From assembly GCA_020746105.1 (NCBI GenBank), contig CM036622.1, positions 40,587,477 to 40,651,476 of the forward strand: a stretch of DNA of 64,000 nt, in the 5' to 3' direction. Position numbers and translations under genes: made by a program. Of the stretch, positions 1-13,100 are shown in pieces. The first letter of the stretch is position 1, and the number at the start of each line of letters is the position of its first letter. The notes under the pieces are model-generated. The model worked only from the letters and a program-made list of their open reading frames with translations. It had not been told where the DNA came from and did not search any database. The DNA is from Trogon surrucura (lineage: Eukaryota > Chordata > Aves > Trogoniformes > Trogonidae).

Positions 1-3000
1 ACAGAGCTGCATTTTAAAAAACCCCGTGTGTTTGTCCACACAGATTAACACTTTGCACAACTCACTTCAGCTATTGGGTAGTTTTCAACTGACAGACTCA
101 AAAAGCTGAGGACTACATATGGAAACCACACGTGTAAAAGCAGTCAGACTGAATTATGGCAGCAAGTCACATCAATCACTTCTTCTAGAATACAAATTCA
201 GTTACAAAACTACTGAAAGCTAGAATTTGACACCACAACACCTATAGCATGGTGTTGAGATCAGTGTATTATTCTTCTTGTCTGTACAAGACAAGAACCT
301 ATGCTATTATATTTAATTAGACAGAAAGCTTAAAAACCTCAATCAAGATCAGGAAGTATCAAGCAGATGTCAACTGTATGGCCTTAATCCAATACAGATG
401 CACAGCTCATTTGTTTGGTTGGGATTTTTTGTTGTTGTTGTTGGGCGTTTTTTTGCTTGTTTTTCTTTGAAACTAGTGTACAAGTGTTTATATAACATAT
501 TGTTACTATCTTTAGGAAATGTCCTCAGGGAAATACATATTTTGGTTGTTTGTTTCCTTTGCAATCTAGACTGAATTTTGGTTGTGCTGTGAAACACACT
601 GTTTCCAAATAACCTTTTCCCTGGCTGTCATATCAAATCATTTCTCTATATCATTTAGATGCTTTTTAATATTCTCCTCTAAGGTTCATAGCATGACTTC
701 GCTTCTTGCATAGATTACACCACCTCCCCACCCAAACTAGTTCTAGCCAGCCTGAACAGGGCACATTTGAGAGCAGAATATTATTGAATTACATATTCTG
801 CAAATAACACCATTACTTTCTACAAATACAAGAATAAATAAAGAAATAGTTTCCTATACTTTGTTAACCTATTCAATCTAATTAATAGGTTCAAGAGAGA
901 AAGGCAGAAAAGGAAATACATAAGTTCCACATTCTTAAACAGCAGTTGTTCAGTTAGTGTTTATTCACAGTCTTTACATATTCCTGACCTATTTTAGGCA
1001 AAGCTCCATAACTCTTGGTTCAATGCTTACTACTTCTGGCACTTGTCCCAGTCATAACAACTATTTTCTCCAAATCCATGGCTGGAATTTATTTTCCTCA
1101 CTTCATATTTACAGATAAAATTTGTTCTTTGATGTATACCTGCCAAAACACTGAAAACACCAACCTGAGATGCTAGTCAAAGAATATATCATCATCATCA
1201 CATCCTAAAACTTTATTCTTCCTTAAGAAAAGCTGAGGATTAAAAACACTGCATGTTTAATACTGCAGATGAAATTAGACTTCCGACCCTAATGATTTGA
1301 TACTCCCAGTTCAAAAGCAGAGAGGTCTTATTCTAGATTGAAAGATGTGGGCCATCCTCTCCAAGGAAAACTTAATTAATATTTTCTTTAAAAAAAAGTG
1401 ATATTTATTCTCGCCTTAAAGCTATTCAAGTCCAAAGTAAAGTCCATAGAGGCTTAAATATTTAAGATAGAAGACTGAAAAGGTTACTGTCTGCATTTAA
1501 GGCAAGATAATTCTTTCTTAAGATGATTCAGAGTCCATGAATCTACTGTCTCTAAATAAAATAAAACCCACACCAATTGGCTAGAAATACACCAAATACA
1601 CTAATGTGCTTGGAATAGACGGCTCTGGTTCAACAGTCACATAAAGAAACAAAATGATCAGCCATAAAACCAACAAAAAGATTGGCTGCTAAGTGTGATG
1701 ATTCTATGATTCTGTGTTTTGAAAGTTCCAAGTTTTTTCTAGTCTTCTTTTGCTCATTAAGCTGACTGACTTGGTGGCTAGCAAAAAAAGGAAAAGAGGA
1801 ATAGAATCACTAATACGTAAACATAGGACAAAAAGAAGTTATACAAACATTTTAAAATAACCAAGGTGCCCATTCACTGTTTTGGTAAATCAAGTCCTGT
1901 TTCCTACTTCCCAAACATCACACGTAACGAAAGGGTGCCTTCTCCGCAGTCCCAACCGCTATCATCAATATTTTTATCAATATCATTCTGCTGCACAAAA
2001 GAAACATTTTTACATTCTTCTGTAGCTGTTCACCAAACTCAGGCAGGAGACTAAGTATATTATATAGGTAGACTTAAATATCTACTTTAAAAAGTATGTG
2101 TATAGGACAGAAGTAAATTTTTCATTAACACTAATTAATGGAAGTATACCTACAGAACAGAAACTGTAGAGTTATTTCAAACTGTAAACCCCAATATTCT
2201 ACTCAGGCTGAGTCCAGAACATTTGCAGTAGCACAAAGCATAACAAACCACAGGAAAACCTGGAGTATTCTGAAGTAACACTTGCAGCACCACTCTAATG
2301 CAGATTATTGGGTGCTTTTTAAAAAATGAAGTATCTTTTCAGTGACACTATATTGCTTAGGAGTTTGGTAATAGAATACTGAGATTTTCACCTCAGGGTT
2401 ACTGAATTCAATATGGGCCAGATCAATAGTGACTCAAAGTCATCACCATTTGATGAGAGTTTGGAGCTTAGGTTAAAATGTATTATGAGCTTTGACTAGC
2501 TCCTAGTGAATAGCTTCATAACTGACACTAACAGGTATGGTTGCTGGCAGTCTCAATATAGAGCCTTAAATTCAATGGGCACACAGAGTGATTTACTTTC
2601 TCAACCCACAGCAATCCCTCTGGGTCAGGGTCGGGGCACACTAGCAGGAAACCATGAGGAACTCAGCTCAGACTGGTAGTTGCTTACTTGTACCTGTCCC
2701 AGGAATAAAAGATATTTAGAACACACGCACGCTTTTTCAGATATCGCATTTGTTCCACTGGTTAGAAAAAAAAAAATTACATTATTTCAAAACCAGATGA
2801 CCTCAGGTAGCATGCTAAAACAGAATAACCCTTTCTCTCGAAGACCAATTTATTAGAACATCTGGTTTACGCAGCACCTTAATCCTGCTCAGATACAAAC
2901 TGCTTGCTTAAGGAATTAACATATTTTAAAAGCCTGGAAACTGTATTCAGGTAATCTGTCATATGACGTCTGATTAGAACAAGCACCATGTTATTTGCTA

Positions 3001-6000
3001 CTAAAGAAAAAGCATACTCAGATTTCAAAGCAGCACAGATGTGGGAAGATTCAAGGCAGAAGAGAGCAGGTGGCAGGCTAGCTGGCAATTATGAAATGTG
3101 CAAGATTATAAGATGACTAAAATTTAATTGTCAAAACTATACTTTTAAACTAACAAAATAATAATAATTTAGCAGTGGCATAGCATTTTGCCTTTTAATG
3201 TTACCAAGCAGAAAGACGTCCTGTGTACATTTAAAATTATTTTATATCATTGTTGCACAGCCAGCTTTCAAATAAAACCTTCAGGATTAAAAAGCTCACT
3301 TGGTTATCAATATCGTATCTATGAAACACAGTGCTTTGATGGCCCAGATTGAGAAAAATACAAACACAAACTGCATTTTAACCACAAAAGAGTACAGTAT
3401 AAGATGACAATACCCTATGGTCCAACAATTGGAAAAAAAACAGTAACTGCTCTGTTTTCCATCAATAAAGTGTGTAAAAACAATGCTTATTTATACACTT
3501 GTTTCATTGTATTTTTAATAATCCCAATTTACGGGTAGAAAGTGAAGTGCAGCAAATGCAAGAGACTCGTGTTATTTAAGCTTCCCAAGCTCTGTGCACA
3601 ATAATAGCTTTTACTACTCCTGCTTTAGTAAAATCAAGCCAGGTGCTCCTGCAATATCAAATCCACCCAAATGCCAAGAAGTGCCGTACGATAACATGAA
3701 AAACAAAAATAATGAGAAACATGATTTTCCATCCATACATCTGGTCCACCTGGAAGGGATCAGGCACTGCCTATCTCCACCTTTATCTCCCCTTTACAGA
3801 GTAAGCAAATATCAAAAGGTCAAAAGTATTCACCCCTCACAGAGGTAGAACTTGGAACTCTATCTTCAGAGATGAATGAGTCAAATAATGATACAGAACG
3901 AAGGGGAGATTCCAGTGGGAGAAGACGAGGAATCTGTAAACCAAAAGGAATTATAATCCTGGTCCCACTGAAGACAACAATAAATCTCCCACTGATTTCT
4001 CAAGGGCCAAGATTTTCATGCAGCAACAACATTATTCACATAAACAATGGATGCTCATGAAAACAATGTGTGTTACAAATCATGTAAAATCAAACCAGAA
4101 CAAAGAATATAAAAGTAATCCCACTGGGAGAGAAATTACTTGGCAACGGTTCATCAATAAAATGAATCCAGAAATGGTAAATATATATATTCTTGCACAA
4201 ATATTTGCAGAAAGGGCAGAACAATACCAAATGTAACAAAACATGTCCTCTAAGTAGCTGCCCTTTTTTTCTTCCAGCTGCACATAATAGGTTGCCCAAC
4301 GGGAAAGTAAAGGGTTAAATAGCTACAAAGTAATACAATAGTGGTTTAACAACATATGCAGGCCACAAAATGAGGCAACCTAGAAGGATTCCCATGGGAA
4401 CATTCCCTCTAAATTTCCCGTAATTCCTAACAGGCACATAGAGAACACTTTTCTCAGTCAATTTTTGGTGACAGAAAAAAAATAATACATCAGAAGCTCA
4501 AACTAAGTAAATTAAGCTACTTATTTCCTCTTAACAACCTGAAAGAAGATCTAATCTGGGAGTACAAACATTTAGTGACAAAACAAAAACCATTTCAGCA
4601 CTTGCTTTGAAGAGTTTTGTTATCAGCATGAGAATGAGTTTTTAGTAATTCAGCTTTGTAATCATGCAGTTTGCATGAGTAGTGTAAACAGTGCTATATG
4701 AATATGCAATTTAGTGTTAGGTAAGTCTATGTTTTCCTATATAGAGAACAAAAACCAAAACTCGAGTCTTGTTACTGCATTTCCATGCTCTCAAATACAA
4801 TTGAGTCTGCTCACACTATTTTCAACAGATGGAGTTTAGGAACAGGATGGATGTCAAAGAAAGATTTCAGTAAATGGCCTAGGTAACATACTCTAGTTAT
4901 CCATCTCTCCCTACATGTGTCCCCAAATCTGAATTTAAACATCCTGCCTACAAATTAAATTCAATATTTCTTTCTCTCCAAACTTATGAGAGGTAGTAAG
5001 TAATGATAAATGATTATCACTTTACCTAAAACAGCCCAGAACGGACTGGAAAAAATGATGCATCCAGCTATTTCCCAACAGCTTTCATCTTCTGGTCTAA
5101 AATCTCACCTATTTAACCTTTCTCCACAAATATGACTTTCTACAATTCTTTTTATTGCTGATCTAGTCTTTCTGTTAAAATTTTCTTTCTTTCTGACAAG
5201 TGCAATGTTTAAAACTATACAAAAAGTCATTCAAGTGGATGGATCAGTGCTGCAGAGAAATGCAGAAAAACTCTCAGATCCATAATACTGAATATTGTCT
5301 GATACCTCCCAATAGCTCACTTTCTTTTCATATTCAGTTCTAAGTAGAGAGTAACAACATAGCAACACAAGCCCCTTATGTCCATAAACTTTAGTGTGTT
5401 CTCAGACTAAGAGAAGAGTAACTTTACTATGCCTTAAGCATGTTTTCAGCCTGCTATGTGATATTATGAAAAATTGGAAAATACTCTTCTTTCTATGTCC
5501 CTTGGTAGATCATTTGACTTTGCCTAAGGAAGCTGTTTTTCTCTCTATAGCTTGCTCCTTACTACTTCAACACTTCAAATCTACTGAAACAGTAATCAAC
5601 AGCATATTAATAGTTTCCAGATCGTATTTGCCCACACATTTGCCCCCTGTTAAGCAAAGCTGGTTCACAGAGGTGCAACTAACAGGACATCACTCCATGG
5701 GCACTTTTTGAGTTAAGATGGACAGAGCAATGGCTGTACAGATGTTCTTAACTGCCCGGCAACTCATCTATAGAATGAAGGATCTGAGTTCTCACTTTCT
5801 CGAAGTGCATAGAAGTATGCTCCCGTGTTTAAGGATTCACAGTGTCAATTGCTTACACAGAAGTCAAAAGCTAAGCACAGCTGCAGAATGGATTTGTTAG
5901 AGGAATATAAAAGGTAACATAAATGTAGATGAACTAAATAATACAGAAAGATAAAAGTAACAGCAAGAGCAAATTGACAATTAGGAAGTCATAAAGCTTA

Positions 6001-6937
6001 GGAATCCCATAGTGGTAGATGATTAAACATGTTACGCAAAATTAAAAGTATTTTACTAAAAATTTTCTGACTACAAATGGGAGGGAGTATCTTACACAGG
6101 CTTGAAAACAACTATAGAGTAAGCAAATCTACAGCACAAAGGAATCAAACACATGGCAGCATGAACATCTTTCACTATTTTGCTACTGAAGTCAATGTGT
6201 TCTCTTAACTCCACTCCAAACACACCATTCTTATCATCTCAGTCTTCCAAGAAAGGCAGATTTTCAAGTCAGGAGACCAATTTATAACATTTCTTCTGCC
6301 ACCTGTGTATCTCAGTTTTAAGATGAAAACTATACATTTTCAAGCCAGTATAAAAATCATCAGAAGACAATTACACACATTGCCACTAAGAACCCTTATC
6401 TCTGCGTAAAAAAGAACCTTAACGATAGTCCTAAGTTAGGACTTTCCATAAGTCAGATGAAATGCACAAAGTATACAAGCACTTCCATAATCAAAAGATA
6501 CTACACGTGGATATTAAGCAAAGGTTTCTCCTTTCTTTTTTCTTTTTTTTTTTAAACAAATAAGAACCTATTCTTGCAAGCAAAATATTAACTGCAATTA
6601 AGAGAAAGAACCAAGCCTCATAAAACTTGACAGCATTATGTTCTACTAATTTCTAGTGAACAAGAATAGTATTTTATATTAGAAACCACAGGGAACTCTC
6701 ATATATTTTAATGAATGACATCCTATTAGAACAGTATTTCCAGTACCATTACAAAAATTACCTCAAAGATCAATATAATCCTTTCCTTTATGTCTCTCCC
6801 TGACAATTAATACTCTTCTAGACTTTGACAGTATATGAACATTATGGTGGTAAACACACAATATTCCATATTCTTAACAGACAAGCAAATGAATCAGCAT
6901 TTAAAATATCTAACAACATAAAAGATTCTGAACTTAC
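1..6937 (-). other. DNAJC1: DNAJC1 intron 8 (partial)
   Basis: AT-rich non-coding sequence between the GTAAGT donor of exon 8 and the left edge of the window. I saw no SANT-domain exon and no RNA gene. It contains a short (GTT)n run at about 431-443, a possible CR1 3' terminal remnant near 1694-1715, a 12-bp perfect palindrome TTCCCATGGGAA at 4389-4400 and a T-rich tract near 6536-6553. Short ORFs here lack codon or family resemblance and are treated as chance. Confidence 0.85.
1694..1715 (+). repeat. Possible CR1 3' terminal octamers
   Basis: GATGATTCTATGATTCTGTG matches the ATTCTRTG repeats found at the very 3' end of CR1, but the sequence just upstream does not resemble the CR1 3' UTR. 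It may be a tiny relic or chance. Confidence 0.3.
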
Positions 6938-7104
6938 CTTTTTTTTGTGTGTTTTATTCCTGCCTCCCAACCAATCATCCATCTGTTCCTCAATCTCTTC
7001 AATTGAAGCTCCATGATCATATGACGGTATATATGAATTTAACTCCAGAACTGTGTATACAGGGAATTCTGATTTTGGTTTCTTGACTTTAGACTTCTTC
7101 TCCT
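6938..7104 (-). CDS. DNAJC1: DNAJC1 exon 8: pre-SANT acidic segment
   Basis: This 167-nt exon contributes two bases that complete Lys and 55 codons. It begins EKKSKVKKPKSEFPVYTVLE, continues through SYDHGASIEEIEEQMDDWL, and ends GGRNKTHKKK. It contains a basic KKSKVKKPK run and then the conserved acidic helix SIEEIEEQMDDWL that precedes SANT domain 1 in DNAJC1. The acceptor is TTTGTATAG after a T-rich tract and the donor is an optimal GTAAGT. The upstream ORF extension (beyond 7104) is intron and its methionine is not a start. The next expected sequence, the APEWTEEDLSQLT-like start of SANT 1, was looked for in 1-6900 on this strand and not found, so it should lie beyond the left edge. Confidence 0.96.
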
Positions 7105-10100
7105 CTATACAAAAGTTAAAAAAAAAAAAAAGAAGAAAAAGTAATGCTACTAATACTGCAGAGAAGTATAATTCATAAACAGGCTCCCCATTTCTTAACA
7201 CTGTTATATTAAAACCTCCACTGTGAACTGGGCTACAACTTCTTTGTTGAAAAGAGAATTCAGAATTCTGCATAATCATTTTATTTTTATGAAAAGCAAA
7301 TAGCAATGCATCCACTTAGGCCCTCTTCTCTCTTAAGTGTGCCTTAAAGCGACAAACGAAGAGCCCCTCAAGATCACAGTTAGCTCTTGTCACTGCTATG
7401 CTGTTTGGCAATTAAGATTAGTACAAGCAAAAGCACAGAGAGCTGTTAAAAAGATTCCGAAAGTCCAGCTGACTTAAAAGAAACTGGCAAAGCTAGAAAG
7501 ATGAATTTTAGGAAGTTTTTGTATTATTTTGTCAGCTGGGCTGAGTAAAAGCTTCCGAGTCAACGGATAGCTTCTTTGTTCTCAGATTTCTGTAACTACA
7601 AATAGCTCTGTTCTAGCACTTGCACATTTAGGAAGATTTAAATGTTGGACCTCATTCCTCAAACTGACCACTGTCACTGACCATTCTATCCTCAAATGGT
7701 ATGAAATGGGAGCAGCAAACTTAGGGTACAGGAGGGAGGGACAACAACAACAATCACCTAAATTCCAGCGACTGAAAACATATGCGCTATATTACGATGA
7801 TCTGAACAGAAGGATATAGGATTGACTGAATATTGCCAGAACTTTAGGAAAGATGAAAGGATGAGCATCAGAAAAAGATGATGAACACTCAGAAAGCATC
7901 CAGCAACCTCAGCTATGCCAAGTGGGACTCTCTTGATTTTAACTCAGTGTTCTAAAAATACACAGCACTCTAGTAACTGGATGCTCCTCATGGTGTTACT
8001 TAACTGAAAGAGCTGATCTAACATCTGGCTGCAGCCAAATGAGCAAAGTTCTGCTTTGCCTCCACCTTTCCACTGTGCTGTTTGCTTACTTGCTCCTCTC
8101 TCTTTGTGCTTTGACAGTCATCCAACCACTGAGCAAACTCATTCAACTCACTACTCTAGCAAAAAATTACTCCTTTACTCAAAAGGAAAGAAGACAAGAC
8201 ATTTAAAGGTGGTGGGCAAGAAAAAGGAGAACACTCTTCTTAGCAGCAGTGTCAGTTTATCTGCCTTTGTAACCACGTCCTAACACTTTTCTAAGCAGCA
8301 CAGGGCAAATGTCTGTTTTTCATTAAAACCTTCTTACGAAACGTCCTAGAAGGACTGTTCTATACAGGCCCTGATGCAGAATTCCTTTTCTAAGAGTTTA
8401 TGTGCAGAAACAGCACAGTGGAAAGACTCCACAGACTCGACAAACTCGTAGGAATTGAATATTTAAGAAAACAATAAACAGAGAACTGTTCCACAGCACC
8501 TTTCAGAATTCCAAAAAGAACAGGAAATTCATACAGATCTTGAAATTTAACAGAATGAAAAATGATCTTTTAAACTTCTAAATGTACATTGTTCAGAGAC
8601 CCGTTTTTGTGAAACATCTCTAGCTTTGAGAGTAAGTTCACAAACTGCAAGCAATCTAAATAAAATATTAAGTAAAAACTCGTACTTTAAATTTCATTAG
8701 CATCCTTCCATAGGTATGCGCAGTAAATGTAACAAAATTACATATACTCCCCAAAAAACAAAACTAAAAGAAAGCCCAAAAGCATCAACTGTCATTTCCC
8801 TCGCTGTTCAGATGTTAAGGACAATAGTCTCGCAAAATTCTTTTTGCCTATTTCAGAAGGTAAATGTTATAATGTTTAATATATGTGATTTGATTATCTC
8901 ATTTTTCTCCAAAGTTGCAATAGCTTCTAGAATCAGAATTAAGATTTGCAAGGATCAGTAATGATAGCTTCACCAGCTATTTACTGCATATACTGGCAAA
9001 AACATTGTAGGAAGTACCTCAAATGACAACTTCCACTACTCTATTTCAATCCTGTAGAACAATCCAGACACTGTGTGATCACTTGGAATTACTTAACAGT
9101 GGAGACACACCAAGACAGTTGGATTCCCCTGGACCTTATACCCCATCAGCTATTGCTTCCTAATTTTCCCTCTCAAAATACACCAAGAGGTAAAGCCTGA
9201 ATGAATCTAACATTTAAAAATTAAGAGTTTAGATTGCAAACGGGTCATATAGGCTCTTTCTGTAGAAGTAATTCTGTAACAGTATTTCCAGGAGACACTG
9301 CACCCCACTTGAAAATCAAAGGTGGTATCTAGGCTTTCTTCAGTCAGGTAAGTAAGAGAGGAAGACCTCAGACAGATAAGACACTCTGCTTGCTGACTAT
9401 CAAAAGAACCAGAAACCCCATCTAGAGAAGATGGCTGTAAAACCTCAAGCACTCAACCAGAATTAAACCAAAAAAACTTGTCTCTAGTGGTCTCCTGTGT
9501 ACATACAAAGAGGTGGAGGAGCCTGCATGTCTTTTACATATTACAATGGCTGTCATACTGAATTAAAAAAAAATAGAATTGAAGTCACGACACCTTTGAC
9601 ACAGGGGTCCCAACAACCCATTGAGAACAGTTTCACCTCAGAATTTTTGAAAGTCACTTTTTAGAAAGCACATAAAGGTGGTTTAACAGTAACATTATAA
9701 AGGATTTTAGATATGGGAGGTTCAGAAACTGTGTTCAGAGGTAACGCTGTACACTATGAACCTTCAGTTTAAGGCAGCCAAGTACTGTCGTTCTTTCAGG
9801 TGAAGATGGAGAAAGCAAACCAGATGACTGAAACTATTTCACCCACACAACAGAAGTCCACAGCAGATACCAAGGAAGAAAATCTCTCTTCCCTGTTATC
9901 CTTTTCAGTACCAGCAACTCAACTGGCAGCCCAAAACACATTTCCAATCTGACCTGGTACCTTCCACTGAAGAAAATAAGGATGGGAATTTCTAAATAGT
10001 AGGTGATGCCTAGACAGCTGAATCCTACATCTGCTAAGGCTTGACAGCCAGCCAAGAAGCTGGTGCAGCCGCCACCACCACAACCTAACACAAGGACATG

Positions 10101-13100
10101 TCTGATGGTGCTGACAGTAGTGACAACTGCAGCTGTGATTCAGAGTTTTGGAACACAAGTGTTCCCTTAATGCTTAAGTGTCATCTTCTAACAGCACTGG
10201 ATTTAGATGACGTGTGGCCACCCAATATAATGGAACAGGCTTTTGAAATGCTTTAGTCTCAAGTAGGTTTATATGCAACAATAGTAGAACATAACTGAAA
10301 TGCAAGAATAACACACCAAAAAATATTTCAGAGGTTTCCCCCAGTTCTGCGACAGCCTACTCACTATGCCCTAGGCACGCACCAATATCCAGGAGTTACT
10401 GGTGCTCACACAACTAAACACAGTGAAGAAAAACAGTTTTGGTGAAATCACAGCCTGACTTCAAGGCCAATGGGGTAAATGAATAGCTCAGCCTCGCCAC
10501 TAATTTCTGGGAACAGCATGTATTTTAATTGCCAAATTACAGTGCAGCAACTTCTCTAGTTTATTTGCTAGAATTAAAGAACAAAAAAACAAACCAACAG
10601 GCAACATCAGAAAGTAAATGGAAAATCCAAGATTGTAAGCATTCTGGAAACTGTTTGATATCTACGACTCCACTGTAAAATGATGAGTATTTTACATGAT
10701 TTATGACTTTTATGAAGTTCTGGTCCTTCTATAGCAGAAGAAATTTTGTTTTATCATTTGCTGAATTCATATTGCAAGGACACTAGTTTCTGATGGGTAC
10801 ATTTTAGAATTATCAATTTCTTTACCAGAAGACTAAATTTGACCATTTATTTAGCAACACAGGAGTTTAAAAAAGATACAATTTATCCCCCATGTTTGAA
10901 CAGCATATAAATCACACCCATCACCAGAATCTCTAGACTTCAACAAATAACAATTAGCTATCTCTCTCAAAGTACAATACGTTTCTGGAGGCCTCCAATA
11001 CTACCCCAGTAGTGGCTATACATTTCACTAGTCTACAGTGCCATGATCAAGGTTTTGAAGCTTGGTAAATTACCTGCACGTGATCAGATACTTTGACCTT
11101 CCTCATTAGTCCTTCCACTTTGTTACTACATGAATTTTATCAGTGGCAGAATTAATAGTATCTGGCTAATGGTTATCTGCTTTAAGACATATCAGCTGTC
11201 ATTTTTAGAAGATAAAGAATCAGGTAGCATTTTGGACTGAGTGCCATGTAATAAAAAAGTGGTGGTTTTCCCATAACAAATATCAGAGCTTCGTATTTTA
11301 AAGTTTTCAGAAAAGTAAACACTGATTTTACCTGCCTGTTGGTGTAAATACAAAAAATGGAGAGAATTCTTCACAGAAAAACTGACCGGTTCACATAGAA
11401 AGAAACAAAACAAAACCGAGTGCTGAACTTCTGCAAAGAAAGTCCGACACAGCAAGCTGTAGCTTCCTCTCTCTGCAAGGCTTCTAAGCTTTAACTTCGA
11501 GCATGAACAAGAACCCACAGAACTCACAGGAAAGATGGTGGAGGAGAAAGAAAAATAGAAGACAGCAAGGTCTTGAAAATCAAAGAAAGAAAAGGGACAG
11601 ACTGACTGGTATCTCATGTGTTGATAAGCAAGAAATACGACCACACAGAGGTAGACAGCAAATGCCTTTTTGCAAGTCAGGAAGATACCACGCCAAGATC
11701 TTTTCTTTCAATGCTGTTCACTTATCTCTATAACTATGCAAGACAACCAAAGCATTTACAGCATTAAAATCTGTTTTAAAACACGACAGAGAAAAATTCA
11801 CTTGCGTGTACAGCAACACCGTCGGATAGAATACAATAGGCCCAGAAGTGTGCAAAAAAAATTGTACTAAGGTTTTGACAGTCTACTGAAAAAATGGTGC
11901 AAGCCATATTCAAAATTAATGTAAATATGGGGCACTTGTATTTAAAACATATACATTTGTCTACTCATAATAAAGTCAATGGGATTATATGAATGCATCA
12001 CAAGTTAAAGACAGATACAACTGTTGTACTGAGACCTAGAGGCTTCTTTGGTTTTGAGCAAACCGCCTAAAAGCGTGCTTAGTGATGAATATATTCTCAA
12101 CTACAAAAAACTACTCACAAGCTGGAGGGTTTCATGTATTTAATCTCTTTCTCTGGCTATCTACCTTTCCCGAAACTTCCTGTTCCCCCAAAACATCTCA
12201 CCCTCAAAATACGAAAGGGTTAGAAATAGGACTCCAGTATTTCAGAGATAATTTGCCTTCCAACAAACACAACAAAACATGCACACATCTTTCAAATGAG
12301 CATTGTAACCCTGTATGTTAGTGGAATATTTTCCATAAAACCTGAGGCAAGTTTTGTAGGGAAAGGTATCATATAGACTAGTGGAAACAACTGGAAAAAC
12401 ACACAAGCTTGCAAGTTCAAAACCCTTTCAGCAGGCTTGCCAAAACAATCAGTGAAATGGATGATACTTCGTTTGCCATAATTAGGCTTCAGAGGTAACA
12501 ATTAAGTGATCAGAACATTCACACCCACGCCAACCGAAAAAGTGTGCATTCTATGAATTCATTTTCTCTGAACCTGCCTGTCAGCAAATCATTACTGAGC
12601 AGTCATGTGAACACTGCATTTTGGCAGGGATTAATACTAAACACCGTTATCCAAGGTATCTGTCAATTATTTGGAAGTAAACGGAAAGTCACCTTCAGTA
12701 TAGTGCTAGATTACATAAATTTGGCCAAAATGGTTTGCAGTGAAGAAAGAAGTACAGGAAGAAGTAGGAATATGGACTGGCTAGTAGTCTGGAACCAATC
12801 GAATCAAAAGCAGTTTGAAAATTACACAGTTAAGGACCTTATGCCATATCTGCAATTATGAAGGACTGTGTGTAAGGAACCTCTGATGTAAGAGCTTGTA
12901 GTTACACCGGACGAGTGATCAGAAACAAGCCATCAGAGCAAAGAGAACTAAGGTAACCTGTGATTCTGTAAGCAGAACAGTAACAACAGAAGAAATGTGA
13001 TTATATAATCCAAAGATGACAAACATTAGAACACATAGGGTCCAGTATTTCCAGCTACATTAGAAAAACTAAATAGTACAGAAAATCCCAGAAATTAAGG

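Noticed and set aside
1-6937. Search for the SANT-1 exon of DNAJC1
   Set aside because: No minus-strand WTEED- or GRWEKIA-like coding sequence with splice sites was found, so the exon is placed outside the window.
7105-7315. Upstream extension of the exon 8 ORF with an in-frame ATG
   Set aside because: It lies on the intron side of the TATAG acceptor and its residues do not match DNAJC1. The true continuation is exon 7.
11192-11644. 150-codon open frame on the minus strand
   Set aside because: No recognisable domain and no splice or start context. The composition is that of AT-rich intron, and an overlapping plus-strand frame (11503-11733) is equally plausible.
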